This document shows positions 36,340-45,537 of a DNA stretch of 64,000 bases, in pieces (position 1 is the stretch's first letter; every line of letters starts with the position of its first letter). The notes under the pieces were generated by a model. That model was not told the DNA's origin. It saw only the letters and a program-made list of their open reading frames with translations, and searched no databases. A program made the position numbers and the translations under genes. The DNA comes from Streptomyces sp. Alt3 (GTDB taxonomy: Bacteria; Actinomycetota; Actinomycetes; Streptomycetales; Streptomycetaceae). The stretch covers positions 8,122,001 to 8,186,000 of the forward strand of contig NZ_CP120983.1 in assembly GCF_030719215.1 (NCBI RefSeq), read 5' to 3'.

Positions 36340-36948
36340 ATGGAGATCACCCGGAAAGCGCCGATCGGCCGGCCGAGAGGCTTCGACACCGACGAGGCCC
36401 TGGAGCAGGCGATGATCGTCTTCTGGGAGCAGGGCTACGAAGGCGCCAGCCTGACCGAGCTGACCGGGGCCATGGGCATCACCCGCAAGAGCATGTACGC
36501 GGCCTTCGGCAACAAGGAGGAGCTGTTCCGCAAGGCCCTGGAGCTCTACACCGAAGGGCCCGCCGCCTATGCGGCCCGGGCGCTGGAGAAGCCGAGCGCC
36601 CGGGAGGTGGCCACGGCGTTCCTCGCAGGCTCGGTCAGCACGACCACTCGCCCCGGCTGCCCCGCCGGGTGCCTGGGCGTGCAGGGCTCGCTCGCTGCCG
36701 GCGACTCCGGACGGGTGGCCCAGGATGCCCTGATCGCCTGGCGCGACGACGGCCGCACTCGACTCCGCCACCGGTTCCAGCAGGCCGTCGACGAAGGTGA
36801 TCTGCCTCCCGGCGCGGACCCGGCACTGCTCGCCCGATACGTCATGACCGTGGCGAACGGCATCGCTGTCCAGGCTGTCGGCGGCGCCACCCGCTCCGAA
36901 CTCCAGCAGGTGGCCGACGCGGCGCTGCGGAACTGGCCACCCGTCTGA
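36340..36948 (+). CDS. TetR/AcrR-family regulator
   Basis: 202 residues. Helix-turn-helix: EALEQAMIVFWEQGYEGASL, TELTGAMGITRKSMYAAFGN. The C-terminal domain has GCPAGCLGVQGSLAAGD, typical of the TetR_C subgroup that senses electrophiles or small organics and controls a neighbouring SDR. Divergent from the SDR gene with paired operators between them. Ribosome site is weak; the ATG start fits family length. Confidence 0.9.
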   Translation: MEITRKAPIGRPRGFDTDEALEQAMIVFWEQGYEGASLTELTGAMGITRKSMYAAFGNKEELFRKALELYTEGPAAYAARALEKPSAREVATAFLAGSVSTTTRPGCPAGCLGVQGSLAAGDSGRVAQDALIAWRDDGRTRLRHRFQQAVDEGDLPPGADPALLARYVMTVANGIAVQAVGGATRSELQQVADAALRNWPPV

Positions 36949-37181
36949 CAGCAGGTGCCCGTGGGAGCGTGTCGCGCCGTGCGGAGCGAGGGACTCGGCC
37001 GGCGGATCGAGAGCGACACCGGCTCCCGGGGCCGTGCCCATGGCCCCGGCACCCCTGACGACAACGCGCGGGCGCCGGATCGCTTCCCGCGTTCGCGGGG
37101 TTGGCCCGGCTCGGAGCGCAACGGGCCATCCCGGAAGGGCTTCACGCCCCTCCGGAGCCGGAGCCATCCTCCTGCCATCAG

Positions 37182-37628
37182 CTACTCCCAGCCGTGTTCG
37201 GTGAGCGCCCAATCGCCCTTCAGATACGAGAGCAGTCCTTTCTCCGGGTACTCGATGATGTCGTCGGGTAGTTCGTGGACGCTGAACCACTCCAGGCCGA
37301 GGCACTTCTCCGGTTCTCTGTTGACGGGCTCCCCGCTCCAACGGGTGGCTTCGAAGAAGAATCCGATCCGATCGACCTCGGTGCTCTGCCGGTGGTGGAC
37401 CACGTGCACCATTCGCAGGTGCGCCGGGTCGACCGTCACGCCGGTTTCCTCGAGCAGCTCCCGGGCGGCTCCGGCTCGCAGGGCCTCGCCTCGGTCGAGC
37501 TTGCCCGAGGGCATGTGCCAGCGGCCGTAGCCGTAGGGCCCGCCGCGTCGGGAGAACAGCAGTTTGTCGCCCTCGCGCAGGATGACATGGGTATCGATGA
37601 CGGGTTCTGCGAGTGGTTGCGGTGTCAT
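37182..37628 (-). CDS. Nudix hydrolase
   Basis: 148 residues. Complete Nudix box GKLDRGEALRAGAARELLEE followed by TGV (G-x5-E-x7-REUxEE). HVVHHRQSTEVDRIGFFFEA is the substrate-side region shared by Streptomyces Nudix proteins. It cleaves a nucleoside diphosphate linked to another group; the exact substrate is unknown. Stands alone. Confidence 0.9.
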   Translation of the reverse strand: MTPQPLAEPVIDTHVILREGDKLLFSRRGGPYGYGRWHMPSGKLDRGEALRAGAARELLEETGVTVDPAHLRMVHVVHHRQSTEVDRIGFFFEATRWSGEPVNREPEKCLGLEWFSVHELPDDIIEYPEKGLLSYLKGDWALTEHGWE

Positions 37629-38082
37629 GGTCCCTGGGATGGTGTCGACTGCGGTGAAGCAGCCGACGCTATCGACGAACAGGGGATCGCGTCGGGGAGA
37701 GCGTCTCGGACCGCCCGTACGAGGCCCTGCTGAAGGAGCGGAGCGAGGACCTTGCGGTGCTCCTGGTCGGCGTGACCCACCCGAAGGTCCAAGCGCTGTA
37801 CGAGACGTGGGTCTACGAGAAGGCGGGTGAACAGCAGCCGTTCGCCGACTCGACGGTGTATGCGGTGATGGTGAAGAAGCTGCGTCCCTGACGGTGCACC
37901 GCCTTGCTGCACGTCACCCAGTACTCCAGCCGTGGATCGTGGACCGCCGGCGTGTACGGCGGCGTGCGGGCCGACGCGCCAGGAAGCAAGCTTCCCGCTG
38001 GGAGCGCGGCGGCGGACACGGTTGCACCCGTTTCGTGCCGTGATCACGCCGGGCCGCCGTTCCCCTCTCTCACTACGCGGCG
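37629..38082. other. Intergenic with an acetyltransferase tail
   Basis: 454 bp. Contains the plus-strand GNAT fragment at 37698-37891 (listed next). The rest shows no gene. Confidence 0.5.
37698..37891 (+). pseudogene. C-terminal fragment of a GNAT acetyltransferase
   Basis: An open stretch without a start reads SDRPYEALLKERSEDLAVLL, VGVTHPKVQALYETWVYEKA and FADSTVYAVMVKKLRP, stop at 37891. The ALYETWVYEKAG and DSTVYAVMV pattern is the last strands of Streptomyces GNAT proteins. The acetyl-CoA binding part is missing. Confidence 0.55.
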
Positions 38083-38751
38083 CTACTCCCTCTCGCGAAC
38101 CAGATGGGTCGTAGCTTTCTGGCGGGCGGGAATTCGCCTTTGCGCCTGGGCGATCAGGGCGCCGGGGTCCGGGTGCGCCTGCAGCGCGCACAGCACCAGC
38201 GACCACCATCGCTCCAGCCGATCGGACCAGTGACGTCCGCCGGGTACGTCATCGCCCAGGGCGCATACTCCGAAGAAGGCGCAAACCAGGGTCGCGGCAG
38301 TCTCCGACGGTTGAATTCCGTCGGCGAGCTCGTCTCGGATCCTGGCCTCGGCGAGAAGCCGTGTGACCGCCGGCACCCATGCATCGAACGGTGTGGGGAC
38401 AGCGGCGTCGATGCTGCGGCGTTCTGCCCACAGCCGAGCTCCGGCGCGCGCCACCGTGTCCTCGCTGAGGTCCCGCGCGATGCTGAAGCTGAGCGCCACC
38501 AACTTCTCCAGCGGAGGGACTCCGGGTGCCGCGTACGGGGTGACGAGTTGAGGCCAGCTCGCGAACTGCTCCCGGACGACGGCGAGTGCGAGATTCTCTT
38601 TGCTGGAGTAATGAAAGTAGATAGCTCCGCTAGTTTTTCCTGAGTGATCGCTTATATCGGTAACACTTGTTCCGGCGTATCCCTGTTCGAGAAAAAGGTG
38701 TGCCGCGGATTCCAGCAGAGCTCTGCGGGTGGCGCGTGCCCTCTCCTGCAT
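38083..38751 (-). CDS. TetR-family regulator of the gamma-butyrolactone receptor type
   Basis: 222 residues from the ATG at 38751 with AGGGAA upstream. The N-terminus RARATRRALLESAAHLFLEQ, GYAGTSVTDISDHSGKTSGA, IYFHYSSKENLALAVVREQF is the ScbR/ArpA-like DNA-binding domain (KGALYFHF-SKEELA in the family). The ligand-binding half keeps a Trp (PFDAWVPAVTRLL) where receptors have one. It may bind a gamma-butyrolactone-type signal or be a pseudo-receptor that senses an antibiotic. It is divergent from a HAD phosphatase gene across 529 bp. No AfsA-like synthase is visible in the window. Confidence 0.8.
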   Translation of the reverse strand: MQERARATRRALLESAAHLFLEQGYAGTSVTDISDHSGKTSGAIYFHYSSKENLALAVVREQFASWPQLVTPYAAPGVPPLEKLVALSFSIARDLSEDTVARAGARLWAERRSIDAAVPTPFDAWVPAVTRLLAEARIRDELADGIQPSETAATLVCAFFGVCALGDDVPGGRHWSDRLERWWSLVLCALQAHPDPGALIAQAQRRIPARQKATTHLVRERE

Positions 38752-39280
38752 TTGTCTTCCCTTCGATCTCATGTTCCATGGCTGCGCGCATATCGATGGC
38801 GCTCGCCATCGCAGGAACAGTCGCAGTACATGGCGATTTTATTATTCTTCGACGGTGTGCTTGATCCAGCGCGATGACGCAATCTGACAGTTCTGTGAGC
38901 GGAAACGTCGCTGGAGGGTGATGGTGCTGCGAACTGGGCCGCGACCTGATCGGCGCGATCGCGCAGGTCATCGAGGTCCGGCAGGGGGAATTCGTCGCTT
39001 CCCCGGGAATCCTGCGGCTGGACACTTCCGGCGGGGCGACCCGTGGCGGTGCCTCTTTTTGCACTCGAACCAGTGATTGCAGGATTTGGAACCGGCAAAC
39101 TAACGTAACGGTCACGATGTTTTGGTTCGGGGCAGTTACTTCTGCATCGAGCACGCGATTGCCGATGCGGTTGGACGGTTGTTCCATCGCCGATTGCGGC
39201 AGGTGGATCCTGCGAAGCCGAACCTTTGCCGCACTCGCGAATCGAACAGATGACGCGACTGCCGAGAGAACGGCGGATAA
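38752..39280. other. Divergent promoter region of receptor and phosphatase genes
   Basis: 529 bp with lower GC near 38640-38860. No gene. I could not identify a convincing autoregulatory element by eye. Confidence 0.45.
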
Positions 39281-39961
39281 ATGACAGCACATCGCATCCT
39301 CGCCTGGTCCCCGTCCGCTATCGTGTTCGACTGCGACGGGACACTGTTGGACACGGAGCAGCACTGGCAGGAGGCCCGCAACATCACTTTCCGGTCATTC
39401 GGCCTCAAGCCGCCTGCCGGGTTCGCTGAGCGCGCCAAGGGCGTCCACTACGTCGAGTGCGGAGCCCTCATGGCCCATGAAACCGGAAAGCCCGACCTCG
39501 CCGACGAACTGACGGACGCACTCCTCAAGAACTTCACAACACTCGTCGACGAGGACCCGGTGACCATGCCTGGAGCCGTAGCGCTGGTCAGACAGTTGGC
39601 ACGCCACCGCCCCCTGGCCGTCGCGAGCAACTGCCCCCGGAGCATGGTCGAGACATGCCTCGACCGTGCCGGCCTGCTCACCTACTTCAGCCACGTGGTG
39701 GTCGCAGGCGAGAACACGCGGCCGAAACCTGAGCCGGACGTCTATCGAACTGCCGCCAGACTGTGCGGCGTTCCGCCACAGGAGGCCCTCGCGGTCGAGG
39801 ACTCACTCACGGGCATGGAATCGGCCCGTAGTGCGGGGCTTCGAGTACTGGCGATCGGGCCCCGCCCGAACGGCCTCGAGGCTGAGCAAGCCGATCTGTG
39901 GGTGGACAGCCTTGCCGACCCGGCGCTGGCCACTTGGGCGCGGAGCCGATTCGACGCCTGA
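39281..39961 (+). CDS. HAD-superfamily phosphatase
   Basis: 226 residues. HAD motif I IVFDCDGTLLDTE (nucleophile Asp), motif II VASNCPR, motif III Lys in ENTRPKPEPD and motif IV AVEDSLTGMESA. A helical cap follows motif I, as in beta-phosphoglucomutase-like or GPH-type phosphatases. The substrate is a small phosphorylated metabolite. Some gamma-butyrolactone signal clusters include a HAD-like phosphatase, and this gene is divergent from a receptor-type regulator, so a role in signal metabolism is possible but speculative. Confidence 0.88.
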   Translation: MTAHRILAWSPSAIVFDCDGTLLDTEQHWQEARNITFRSFGLKPPAGFAERAKGVHYVECGALMAHETGKPDLADELTDALLKNFTTLVDEDPVTMPGAVALVRQLARHRPLAVASNCPRSMVETCLDRAGLLTYFSHVVVAGENTRPKPEPDVYRTAARLCGVPPQEALAVEDSLTGMESARSAGLRVLAIGPRPNGLEAEQADLWVDSLADPALATWARSRFDA

Positions 39962-40129
39962 GAGCCTGGCCCCTGTGCGGGTTCGGCGTCGGGGTCAGCT
40001 GTGCGGTCGATGGTCGATGAATGCGGCGGGCAGTGGGCCGGCTGCTCCGTCGTCGTTGACCAGACGGCCTCGGTCCGACGGGCGGACCTGGGTATTCACA
40101 GCATTGTCACCGTCGCCGAACTTCCGGAG

Positions 40130-40415
40130 TGGGATGCACGAGGCCGGGTCGAACCCGCCGATCACGCTCTCGGGCGTTCCCGCGGCGGGCTGAGCACGAA
40201 GCTTCATCCGGCCGCCGACGGCCGGTCGCGGCCTCCGGCCTTCACCGTCACTGCGGGCCAGGCCGGTGACGCGCCCGCCTTCGAGACGGTGATGCCCGGC
40301 GCCCGCGTGCCCCGCAGCGGTCCAGGCCGGCCGCGAAACCGGTCTCTTGCCGTCCTGGCCGACCGCGCGTATTCCTCACGCGCCATCCGTACCGATCTGC
40401 TTTCATGTCTCGGCG
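40130..40415 (+). pseudogene. IS5-family transposase fragment
   Basis: An internal piece reads DHALGRSRGGLSTKLHPAAD, VTAGQAGDAPAFETVMPGAR and SLAVLADRAYSSRAIRTDLL, the middle of a DDE transposase like the other IS5 copies here. Both ends are missing. The Asp of ADRAYSS is kept. Confidence 0.75.
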
Positions 40416-40424
40416 CGGCGGAAC

Positions 40425-41165
40425 CTACGGTTTGTGGGTTACCCAGAGCAGTTCCGCCGGCCAGCGGTGTGCCCAGTCGGGTGGGTCGGTCTCGTTGTAG
40501 CCGTTGGGTGTTCCGGGTTCGGGCCGTGGTTCGATGAGGTCGTCGATGACGAGACCCGCGCCGCGCAGGACCCTGACCCAGTCGCCGTAGGTGAGCTGAT
40601 AGCTGGTCGCGCCGTCGTCTTCGGCGATGGTGTTCAGCCCGAAGTAGTCCTGCTGAAGCGTCGTGGTCACACGGCCGGCGGCTTCGTCGTAGCAGGCTTC
40701 GAACCATGGGCCGGCGACGTTGAACACCAGGCGCCCGCCTCGGCCCAGGACGCGTGCGGCCTGCGGGACGGCCAGGTGCGGGGGTGCCCAGCTGAGCCCA
40801 CCGAAGTCGCAGAACACCAGGTCGAAGCTGTCGGCGGCGAAGGGGAGCTGTTCGGCGGCGCCCTGCACCAATGGGTAGCGGTCCGCTCCCATGGCGCTTG
40901 CGGCTGCGGCGAGTTGGGCTTCGGACAGGTCGAGCCCGACGACGGTGGCGCCCTCGGCGGCGAGCGCCCTGGACCACTGGCCGGCGCCGCAGCCGAGTTC
41001 GAGGACGCGCTTTCCGGTGACGTCGCCCAGGGCGTGCAGGTGCGCGTCGGGGATGGAGTACATGCCCCACAGCCGGGGTGTGGCCCCGATCTGTGGGTCG
41101 TGCTCGTGCTGGTAGGCGCTGCTGATCCGGTTCCAGAACCGCCGGTTGGCGGGGATGCTGTCCAC
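40425..41165 (-). CDS. Class I SAM-dependent methyltransferase
   Basis: 246 residues from the GTG at 41165 (GGAG seven bases upstream). Motif I RVLELGCGAGQWSRALAAEG, motif II VVGLDLSEAQL, QGAAEQLPFAADSFDLVFCD and VLGRGGRLVFNVAGPW. The N-terminus RRFWNRISSAYQHEHDPQIG is as in Methyltransf_11 proteins of Streptomyces. Substrate unknown. It follows an alpha/beta hydrolase gene by 96 bp on the same strand and may be co-transcribed. Confidence 0.88.
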   Translation of the reverse strand: MDSIPANRRFWNRISSAYQHEHDPQIGATPRLWGMYSIPDAHLHALGDVTGKRVLELGCGAGQWSRALAAEGATVVGLDLSEAQLAAAASAMGADRYPLVQGAAEQLPFAADSFDLVFCDFGGLSWAPPHLAVPQAARVLGRGGRLVFNVAGPWFEACYDEAAGRVTTTLQQDYFGLNTIAEDDGATSYQLTYGDWVRVLRGAGLVIDDLIEPRPEPGTPNGYNETDPPDWAHRWPAELLWVTHKP

Positions 41166-41261
41166 GTGCCCACTCCAGCACCGCCTGCCGGGAGTGGGCA
41201 ACACGATCGGGGCACTGGCCGGCCCGTCTCGGTCCGGCCCTCGCCTCGGCCCGGTTGCGCA

Positions 41262-42134
41262 TCAGCGTCCTGTGGTGTGGTCCAGGATCGCGGCGACGAG
41301 CGGCGTGTGCACCTCAGGTGGGAGAGCGTGCCCCATTCCGGGGATCTCGATGATGCGTGCACCTTGAATCGCCTGGGCGAGGTGCTGGGGATGGGGCGGC
41401 GGGAAGACCGGTTCGGCGGGAGCAGAGGTGACGAGGGTGGGCACTGAGGCCCTTGCCAGTTGCTCGGTGCGGTTCAGGTCGGACGCGTCGGCGCGGCCGT
41501 GCGCGGTGCTGGTGGTGTAGTGCCCGGTGTGCTCGACGGCTTTTCGCTCCAGGGAGCGGGCGTATTCGGCGTCGAAGGGGAGCTGATCGCCACCCAGGAT
41601 CCGCCAGTGCTCGACCCGCCGTTCCAACTCTGCCTCCAGGCCGAGGTCCACAACGGGACGGGACCACATCTCAAGCAGGCGGGGTGCGATACCGGGGAGT
41701 TCCTCGGGCGGGATCCGGGTTCCGTCCGGGTGGATGTACGGGACGGTGCTGAGCGCGCTCGTGCCGATCAGCGTCGCGCTGAGCAGTCGGTCGGGGTGGT
41801 CGGCGATGAGAAGCTGGGCGAGCATGCCGCCCAGTGACATGCCCACCACGTGGGCGCGTTCGACGTCGAGGCCGTCCAGCACCGCGAGGGCGTCTTCCGC
41901 AAGTTGGCCGAGGGGGTAGGGCCGTCGGTCGAACGCCCAAGTGGAGCGACCGGTGTCGCGGTGGTCGTAGCGGATCACGCGATGGTGGGGGGTGAGCATG
42001 TCCACCAGTCCGTCCGGCCAGCCCAGGCCGGGTGCTTGCGCTCCCATGATCAGCAGCAACGGGGACGTGTCGGTGGCACCCCGGTCTTCCGTCCACAGGC
42101 GTACACCGGGCGCTGCGTCGATGAAGCGTTCCAT
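41262..42134 (-). CDS. Alpha/beta hydrolase (methylesterase-like)
   Basis: 290 residues from the ATG at 42134 with GGAGGAG upstream. GMSLGGMLAQ is the nucleophile elbow (Ser). IRYDHRDTGRST and LLIMGAQAPGLGWPDG match RdmC-like polyketide methylesterases and related hydrolases. The end IPGMGHALPPEVH carries the catalytic His, and an Asp or Glu lies before it. The natural substrate is not known. It may be in an operon with the methyltransferase. Confidence 0.88.
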   Translation of the reverse strand: MERFIDAAPGVRLWTEDRGATDTSPLLLIMGAQAPGLGWPDGLVDMLTPHHRVIRYDHRDTGRSTWAFDRRPYPLGQLAEDALAVLDGLDVERAHVVGMSLGGMLAQLLIADHPDRLLSATLIGTSALSTVPYIHPDGTRIPPEELPGIAPRLLEMWSRPVVDLGLEAELERRVEHWRILGGDQLPFDAEYARSLERKAVEHTGHYTTSTAHGRADASDLNRTEQLARASVPTLVTSAPAEPVFPPPHPQHLAQAIQGARIIEIPGMGHALPPEVHTPLVAAILDHTTGR

Positions 42135-42411
42135 GGTGCTCCTCCAGGACGGGACCAATGTTAGACGAGACGTATCGTATCGCTTTAGGGGTGGGAGTGG
42201 TGGTCTGTGGCGTCAACTCGAAGTCAGTCCGGCATGAGCTGCGGCGCCACCGGATCTTGCCGGTGATCTCCTGCAAAGACGGCCTCGGGGGACATCGGTA
42301 CAACGGTTGACGCTGAGAACGATCACGGGCGGCCAGCACACTGGCTGAGGTCCCTGCTGGGGTTCGCGGAACGATCGCCGGACGGGCGCCGGGGCCGGCT
42401 ACGGTCCGCTC

Positions 42412-42475
42412 GTGCCAGTGGAGTTTCTGACTGATGAGCAGGCCGAGGCGTACGGGAAGTTCGCCGACCGGGCAA
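42412..42475 (+). pseudogene. N-terminal scrap of a Tn3-family transposase
   Basis: GTG at 42412 reads VPVEFLTDEQAEAYGKFADR, the start of the DUF4158 domain of Tn3-family TnpA, then the sequence diverges. Only about 20 codons survive. The region 42135-42411 before it holds no gene. Confidence 0.65.
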
Positions 42476-42569
42476 GGACCCGAAGCGCGTGTGCCAGGCC
42501 GGCCGAGCGGGAGTCCCAGGGATCCGTGGCCGGCCACGGGGCCGCCGTCTGTGGGTCGGCGGCGGCCGG

Positions 42570-44237
42570 TCAGGTACGGTACGGCTCCCCTTCCCGCACG
42601 GTCCTTGCCGGGGCCGCCCGGGGTGGGCGGGATCCACTCCGGTCTCGAACCGGCCGGTGAAGACGGCGGGCGTACTGGCTCTGTGTCAGCAGGTCGTCCC
42701 AGGTGCCCGTTCGGATCTGGCCCGGGTCGGCGCCCAGGCGCACGAGGGCGTCGTCGGGTGTCGTGTCGTGCACGACGGCGGCGCAGTAGTAGTGCAGGCC
42801 GGTCAGCTTCTCCATCCACGCCTCGAAGTCCTCGGCCGGCTCCTGGGCGGCGGCGCCTGTTTCCGTCACCTCTTCGCCGTTGCGCCACACGAGCGTGCCG
42901 TCCGCGCGGAGCAGCAGGATTTCTCCGTTCTGCACGCGCAGTTCGTCGGCCGGTCCGGCCAGCGGGGGCCGTTCGGTGTCGTCGTCGAGGATCCGCAGCA
43001 TGCCGTCCTCGTCCAGGAGCAGCCCTGGCTGCTGCGCCTCTCCCAGATGTGCGTACCAGAGCCAGGTTCCGTCCGCCCCGAACAGCACCAGGCGCCGGTC
43101 ATCGTGATGGCCGAGCACCGTGCTGCCGTCAGCGGACGTGAGGGCGTGCTGCCGGAGCGTCTGTCCCCGGAGCATGACCGCGCCGCGCGGGGCGTTGACG
43201 GGAGCGGCGGCGCAGGAGGCGTGCGTGTCCACCGACCACAGTGCCCGGCCCTTCCCATCGAGCAGCTCGACCCGGCCGTCGTCCCGGACCACGAGCCGCC
43301 GGGCGCCCGAACCGGCCGTGCGGGAGCGCCAGACGGGCGCACCGTGCGGGTTGTGCACCACCAGGTCGCCGTCGGCCTTCAGCTCGGCCCATCCGCCGTC
43401 GGCCCAGTGTGTGCCGGTCGACCAAACGTCGCGGTGCTCGGCGTTGCAGCGCAGCACCAGGTCGCCGTTCCCCTGGTGGGTCAGGGTGTGCGAGCCGGAG
43501 GGGGAGGTCAGCGACTGGTGGCGCAGGCGTGCGCCGACCCCGAGCTCCGGTCCGCCGTAGGCGTAGGGGGCTCCTGCGGGTACCGGCGTGGCCGGCCTCT
43601 GGTCGCCCTCGTGCCACAGGACGGTGCCGGCTGCGTCCGTCAGACACAGTGTCCGGGCCTTCGCCCTGGTGCCGTTGACCGGCAGCATGAGCCAGCCGAG
43701 TACGGTGCCCTCCTGCTCCAGCCAGTCGACCAGCGGCCCGGACAGCGCATAGCTCCCGCCGCCGCCGTTCGGCCAGTGCTCACCCACCCGGAGCCATCCG
43801 TCCTGTTCTCGTACGACGGTCCGGCGCTTCTTGCGTTCGCTGAGCAGGAAACTGCCGGCGGTGATGTCGGCCGCGGGGGCGCTGTCCCGCAGTGCCAGCG
43901 CCTCGACCGGACCGGTGCGCGAGTTGCGCAGGCGCACATGCTCGCCGCTGAGCAGTTCCAGGTCGCCCGCGTCGGTGAGGATCAGGACATGCGCACCGGG
44001 GGCCGCGAAACCCGAGTACCAGATCGTCTCGTGGCTGTCCCCGGCCTCGACCTGGACCTCGCCCCCGTCGCCGAGCAACAGTCGACCGGCGGCCCCCGCC
44101 CGCCAGGTGACCACGTCCCGCTCGGTGTCCGCGATCACGGCGATCCCCGCCGTGTCGTAGTGCAGGACGAACCGCCCGGAGGGCGAGCGCAGTTGTTCGT
44201 CCGCGTAGAGGCGGCTGAACTGGGGGATCTCGCGCAT
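42570..44237 (-). CDS. B-lectin-like repeat protein, probably with a disrupted end
   Basis: 555 residues from the ATG at 44237 (AGAGG upstream). Repeated bulb-lectin-like units: SPSGRFVLHYDTAGIAVIAD, SPSGSHTLTHQGNGDLVLRC, GWAELKADGDLVVHNPHGAP, with VVRDDGRVELLDGKGRALWS and VQNGEILLLRADGTLVWRNG. The usual QxDxNxVxY mannose site is degenerate. The last ~110 residues start a second domain (MEKLTGLHYYCAAVVHDTTP) like DUF6461 but turn into a low-complexity tail (RPPRAAPARTVREGEPYRT) close to a Tn3 remnant, so the natural C-terminus is probably lost. No signal peptide. Role unknown, possibly carbohydrate binding. Confidence 0.7.
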   Translation of the reverse strand: MREIPQFSRLYADEQLRSPSGRFVLHYDTAGIAVIADTERDVVTWRAGAAGRLLLGDGGEVQVEAGDSHETIWYSGFAAPGAHVLILTDAGDLELLSGEHVRLRNSRTGPVEALALRDSAPAADITAGSFLLSERKKRRTVVREQDGWLRVGEHWPNGGGGSYALSGPLVDWLEQEGTVLGWLMLPVNGTRAKARTLCLTDAAGTVLWHEGDQRPATPVPAGAPYAYGGPELGVGARLRHQSLTSPSGSHTLTHQGNGDLVLRCNAEHRDVWSTGTHWADGGWAELKADGDLVVHNPHGAPVWRSRTAGSGARRLVVRDDGRVELLDGKGRALWSVDTHASCAAAPVNAPRGAVMLRGQTLRQHALTSADGSTVLGHHDDRRLVLFGADGTWLWYAHLGEAQQPGLLLDEDGMLRILDDDTERPPLAGPADELRVQNGEILLLRADGTLVWRNGEEVTETGAAAQEPAEDFEAWMEKLTGLHYYCAAVVHDTTPDDALVRLGADPGQIRTGTWDDLLTQSQYARRLHRPVRDRSGSRPPRAAPARTVREGEPYRT

Positions 44238-44394
44238 GGTGACCTCTTCTTGTGCCGAGCGTCGCAGGTGTCTTGCTTGATCACATCGTGCCGGGTGCCA
44301 CTGACAACCTGCCGGCCGCCGTGGTCGCGGACCTGAAGAGGCGTAACGAAGCACTATCGACCCCGTACCTGGAACTCCGCAGCCGCGTCGAACG

Positions 44395-44430
44395 CGCTGC
44401 CGCTGCCGCTGCCGCTGCCGCTGCCGCTGC
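44395..44430. repeat. Hexanucleotide microsatellite
   Basis: (CGCTGC)x6, perfect over 36 bp. On the minus strand it would encode an Ala run in a short unsupported frame. Confidence 0.9.
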
Positions 44431-44569
44431 CGTCGCCGATTCGCCGGTCACCCGGCGGAAGATCTCGGCCCCCTCGACCAGCGCGCGTTCACATGCCCGG
44501 CCCACCGATGGCGAGCGGCTGGGTTCGATGAACTCGCACTCGCCCACCAGCCACTCGTACAGATCGAGA

Positions 44570-44824
44570 TCAGGGCTTCTCCTCCGGCACGTACCCAATC
44601 GCCATCAGGCCGATTCCCACAGCACAGACAGAGAGAGAATCCAGGGACCAGGTGAGGGCCACGAGTATCACTCCCGCCCCCCAGATCCGAGGGCGGCGAA
44701 CGCGGTACCGAAGCGACCGCCCCGGCACCCGACCGAGAAGAAGCGCATGAATCCCCACCACCCCCAGGGCGATCACGATCGCAAGGGCGAGGAGGAGCAT
44801 TGCGATGACAACCATGCCGACCAT
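44570..44824 (-). CDS. Small two-helix membrane protein
   Basis: 84 residues from the ATG at 44824. Helix 1 MVVIAMLLLALAIVIALGVV, then a basic loop (GRVPGRSLRYRVRRPR), helix 2 GAGVILVALTWSLDSLSVCA, and a short tail. Unknown family. No ribosome site is strong; a longer frame to 45217 lacks support. It may be a free-standing membrane protein gene. Confidence 0.45.
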   Translation of the reverse strand: MVGMVVIAMLLLALAIVIALGVVGIHALLLGRVPGRSLRYRVRRPRIWGAGVILVALTWSLDSLSVCAVGIGLMAIGYVPEEKP

Positions 44825-45537
44825 GTTCAGACCTTCTGCCGTATCCGGAGCGGGATCAGGTGCCCGCACGGGCACCTCCGACGGGGTGGTGCCGCCGGCG
44901 GAACACGACCGCAGCAGGTGAGATCGCCGTGCCCTCGCAAGGGGGTCGTCCTGGTCAGCCGGGCAATGCCGCTCGGCCGCGTCGGCCCGTACCGACTGCA
45001 GGCCGCCGTCGCGGCCGTGCACGACGAGGCCGAGGACCGACCGGCCCCAGCTCCTCGCCCTGTAAGAGATCCCGGAACAGATCGGGCCGAACTTGATGGT
45101 TCCCTGAACCGCCCGGTCGCGGTCGCCATGGCCCACAGCCCTACTGCGGGACTCGACCTGGCCAGGGCACTGGAGGCGGACAACCGCAGGGCCCCGCCAC
45201 CACCGGCTGCTCGCCATCCGTGCCCACCTCCTCGAGCCCCTTGGCTGACACAGGCTGCAGCGGCCTTCTAGCGCGAAGCCGTCATCCGTACCACCAGGAG
45301 CCCGGACGCCGTTAACTCTGCGTCCGCGCCCACCGCATGGAGTCCCGCGTGTGACGTGCCGTCGCGACCGCTCGCAGCAGAGGGATTGTATGACTGCCGG
45401 CGTACATCACATGCCTGACAGCGTACTTTTCCGGTTCTTCGGGGCGTCCGTGCAGCGGACGCGGTCGTCCGCAGCTGATCATGGCCGTGGGTCCGTTGAC
45501 GGGCTGCGCAGGCACCGACTGAGAAAAGGAGACTTCG
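44825..45537. other. Intergenic, no gene
   Basis: 713 bp between the small membrane protein and the NmrA-like gene. Open frames lack motifs and sites; the end holds AAAAGGAG before the next start. Confidence 0.45.

Noticed and set aside
42866..43342. Frames overlapping the lectin-like gene
   Set aside because: Shadows of repeated lectin-unit DNA in other frames.
44281..44598. 105-residue minus-strand frame with a run of alanines
   Set aside because: The Ala run is just the (CGCTGC)6 repeat, and the frame has no ribosome site; it also overlaps the small membrane protein gene.
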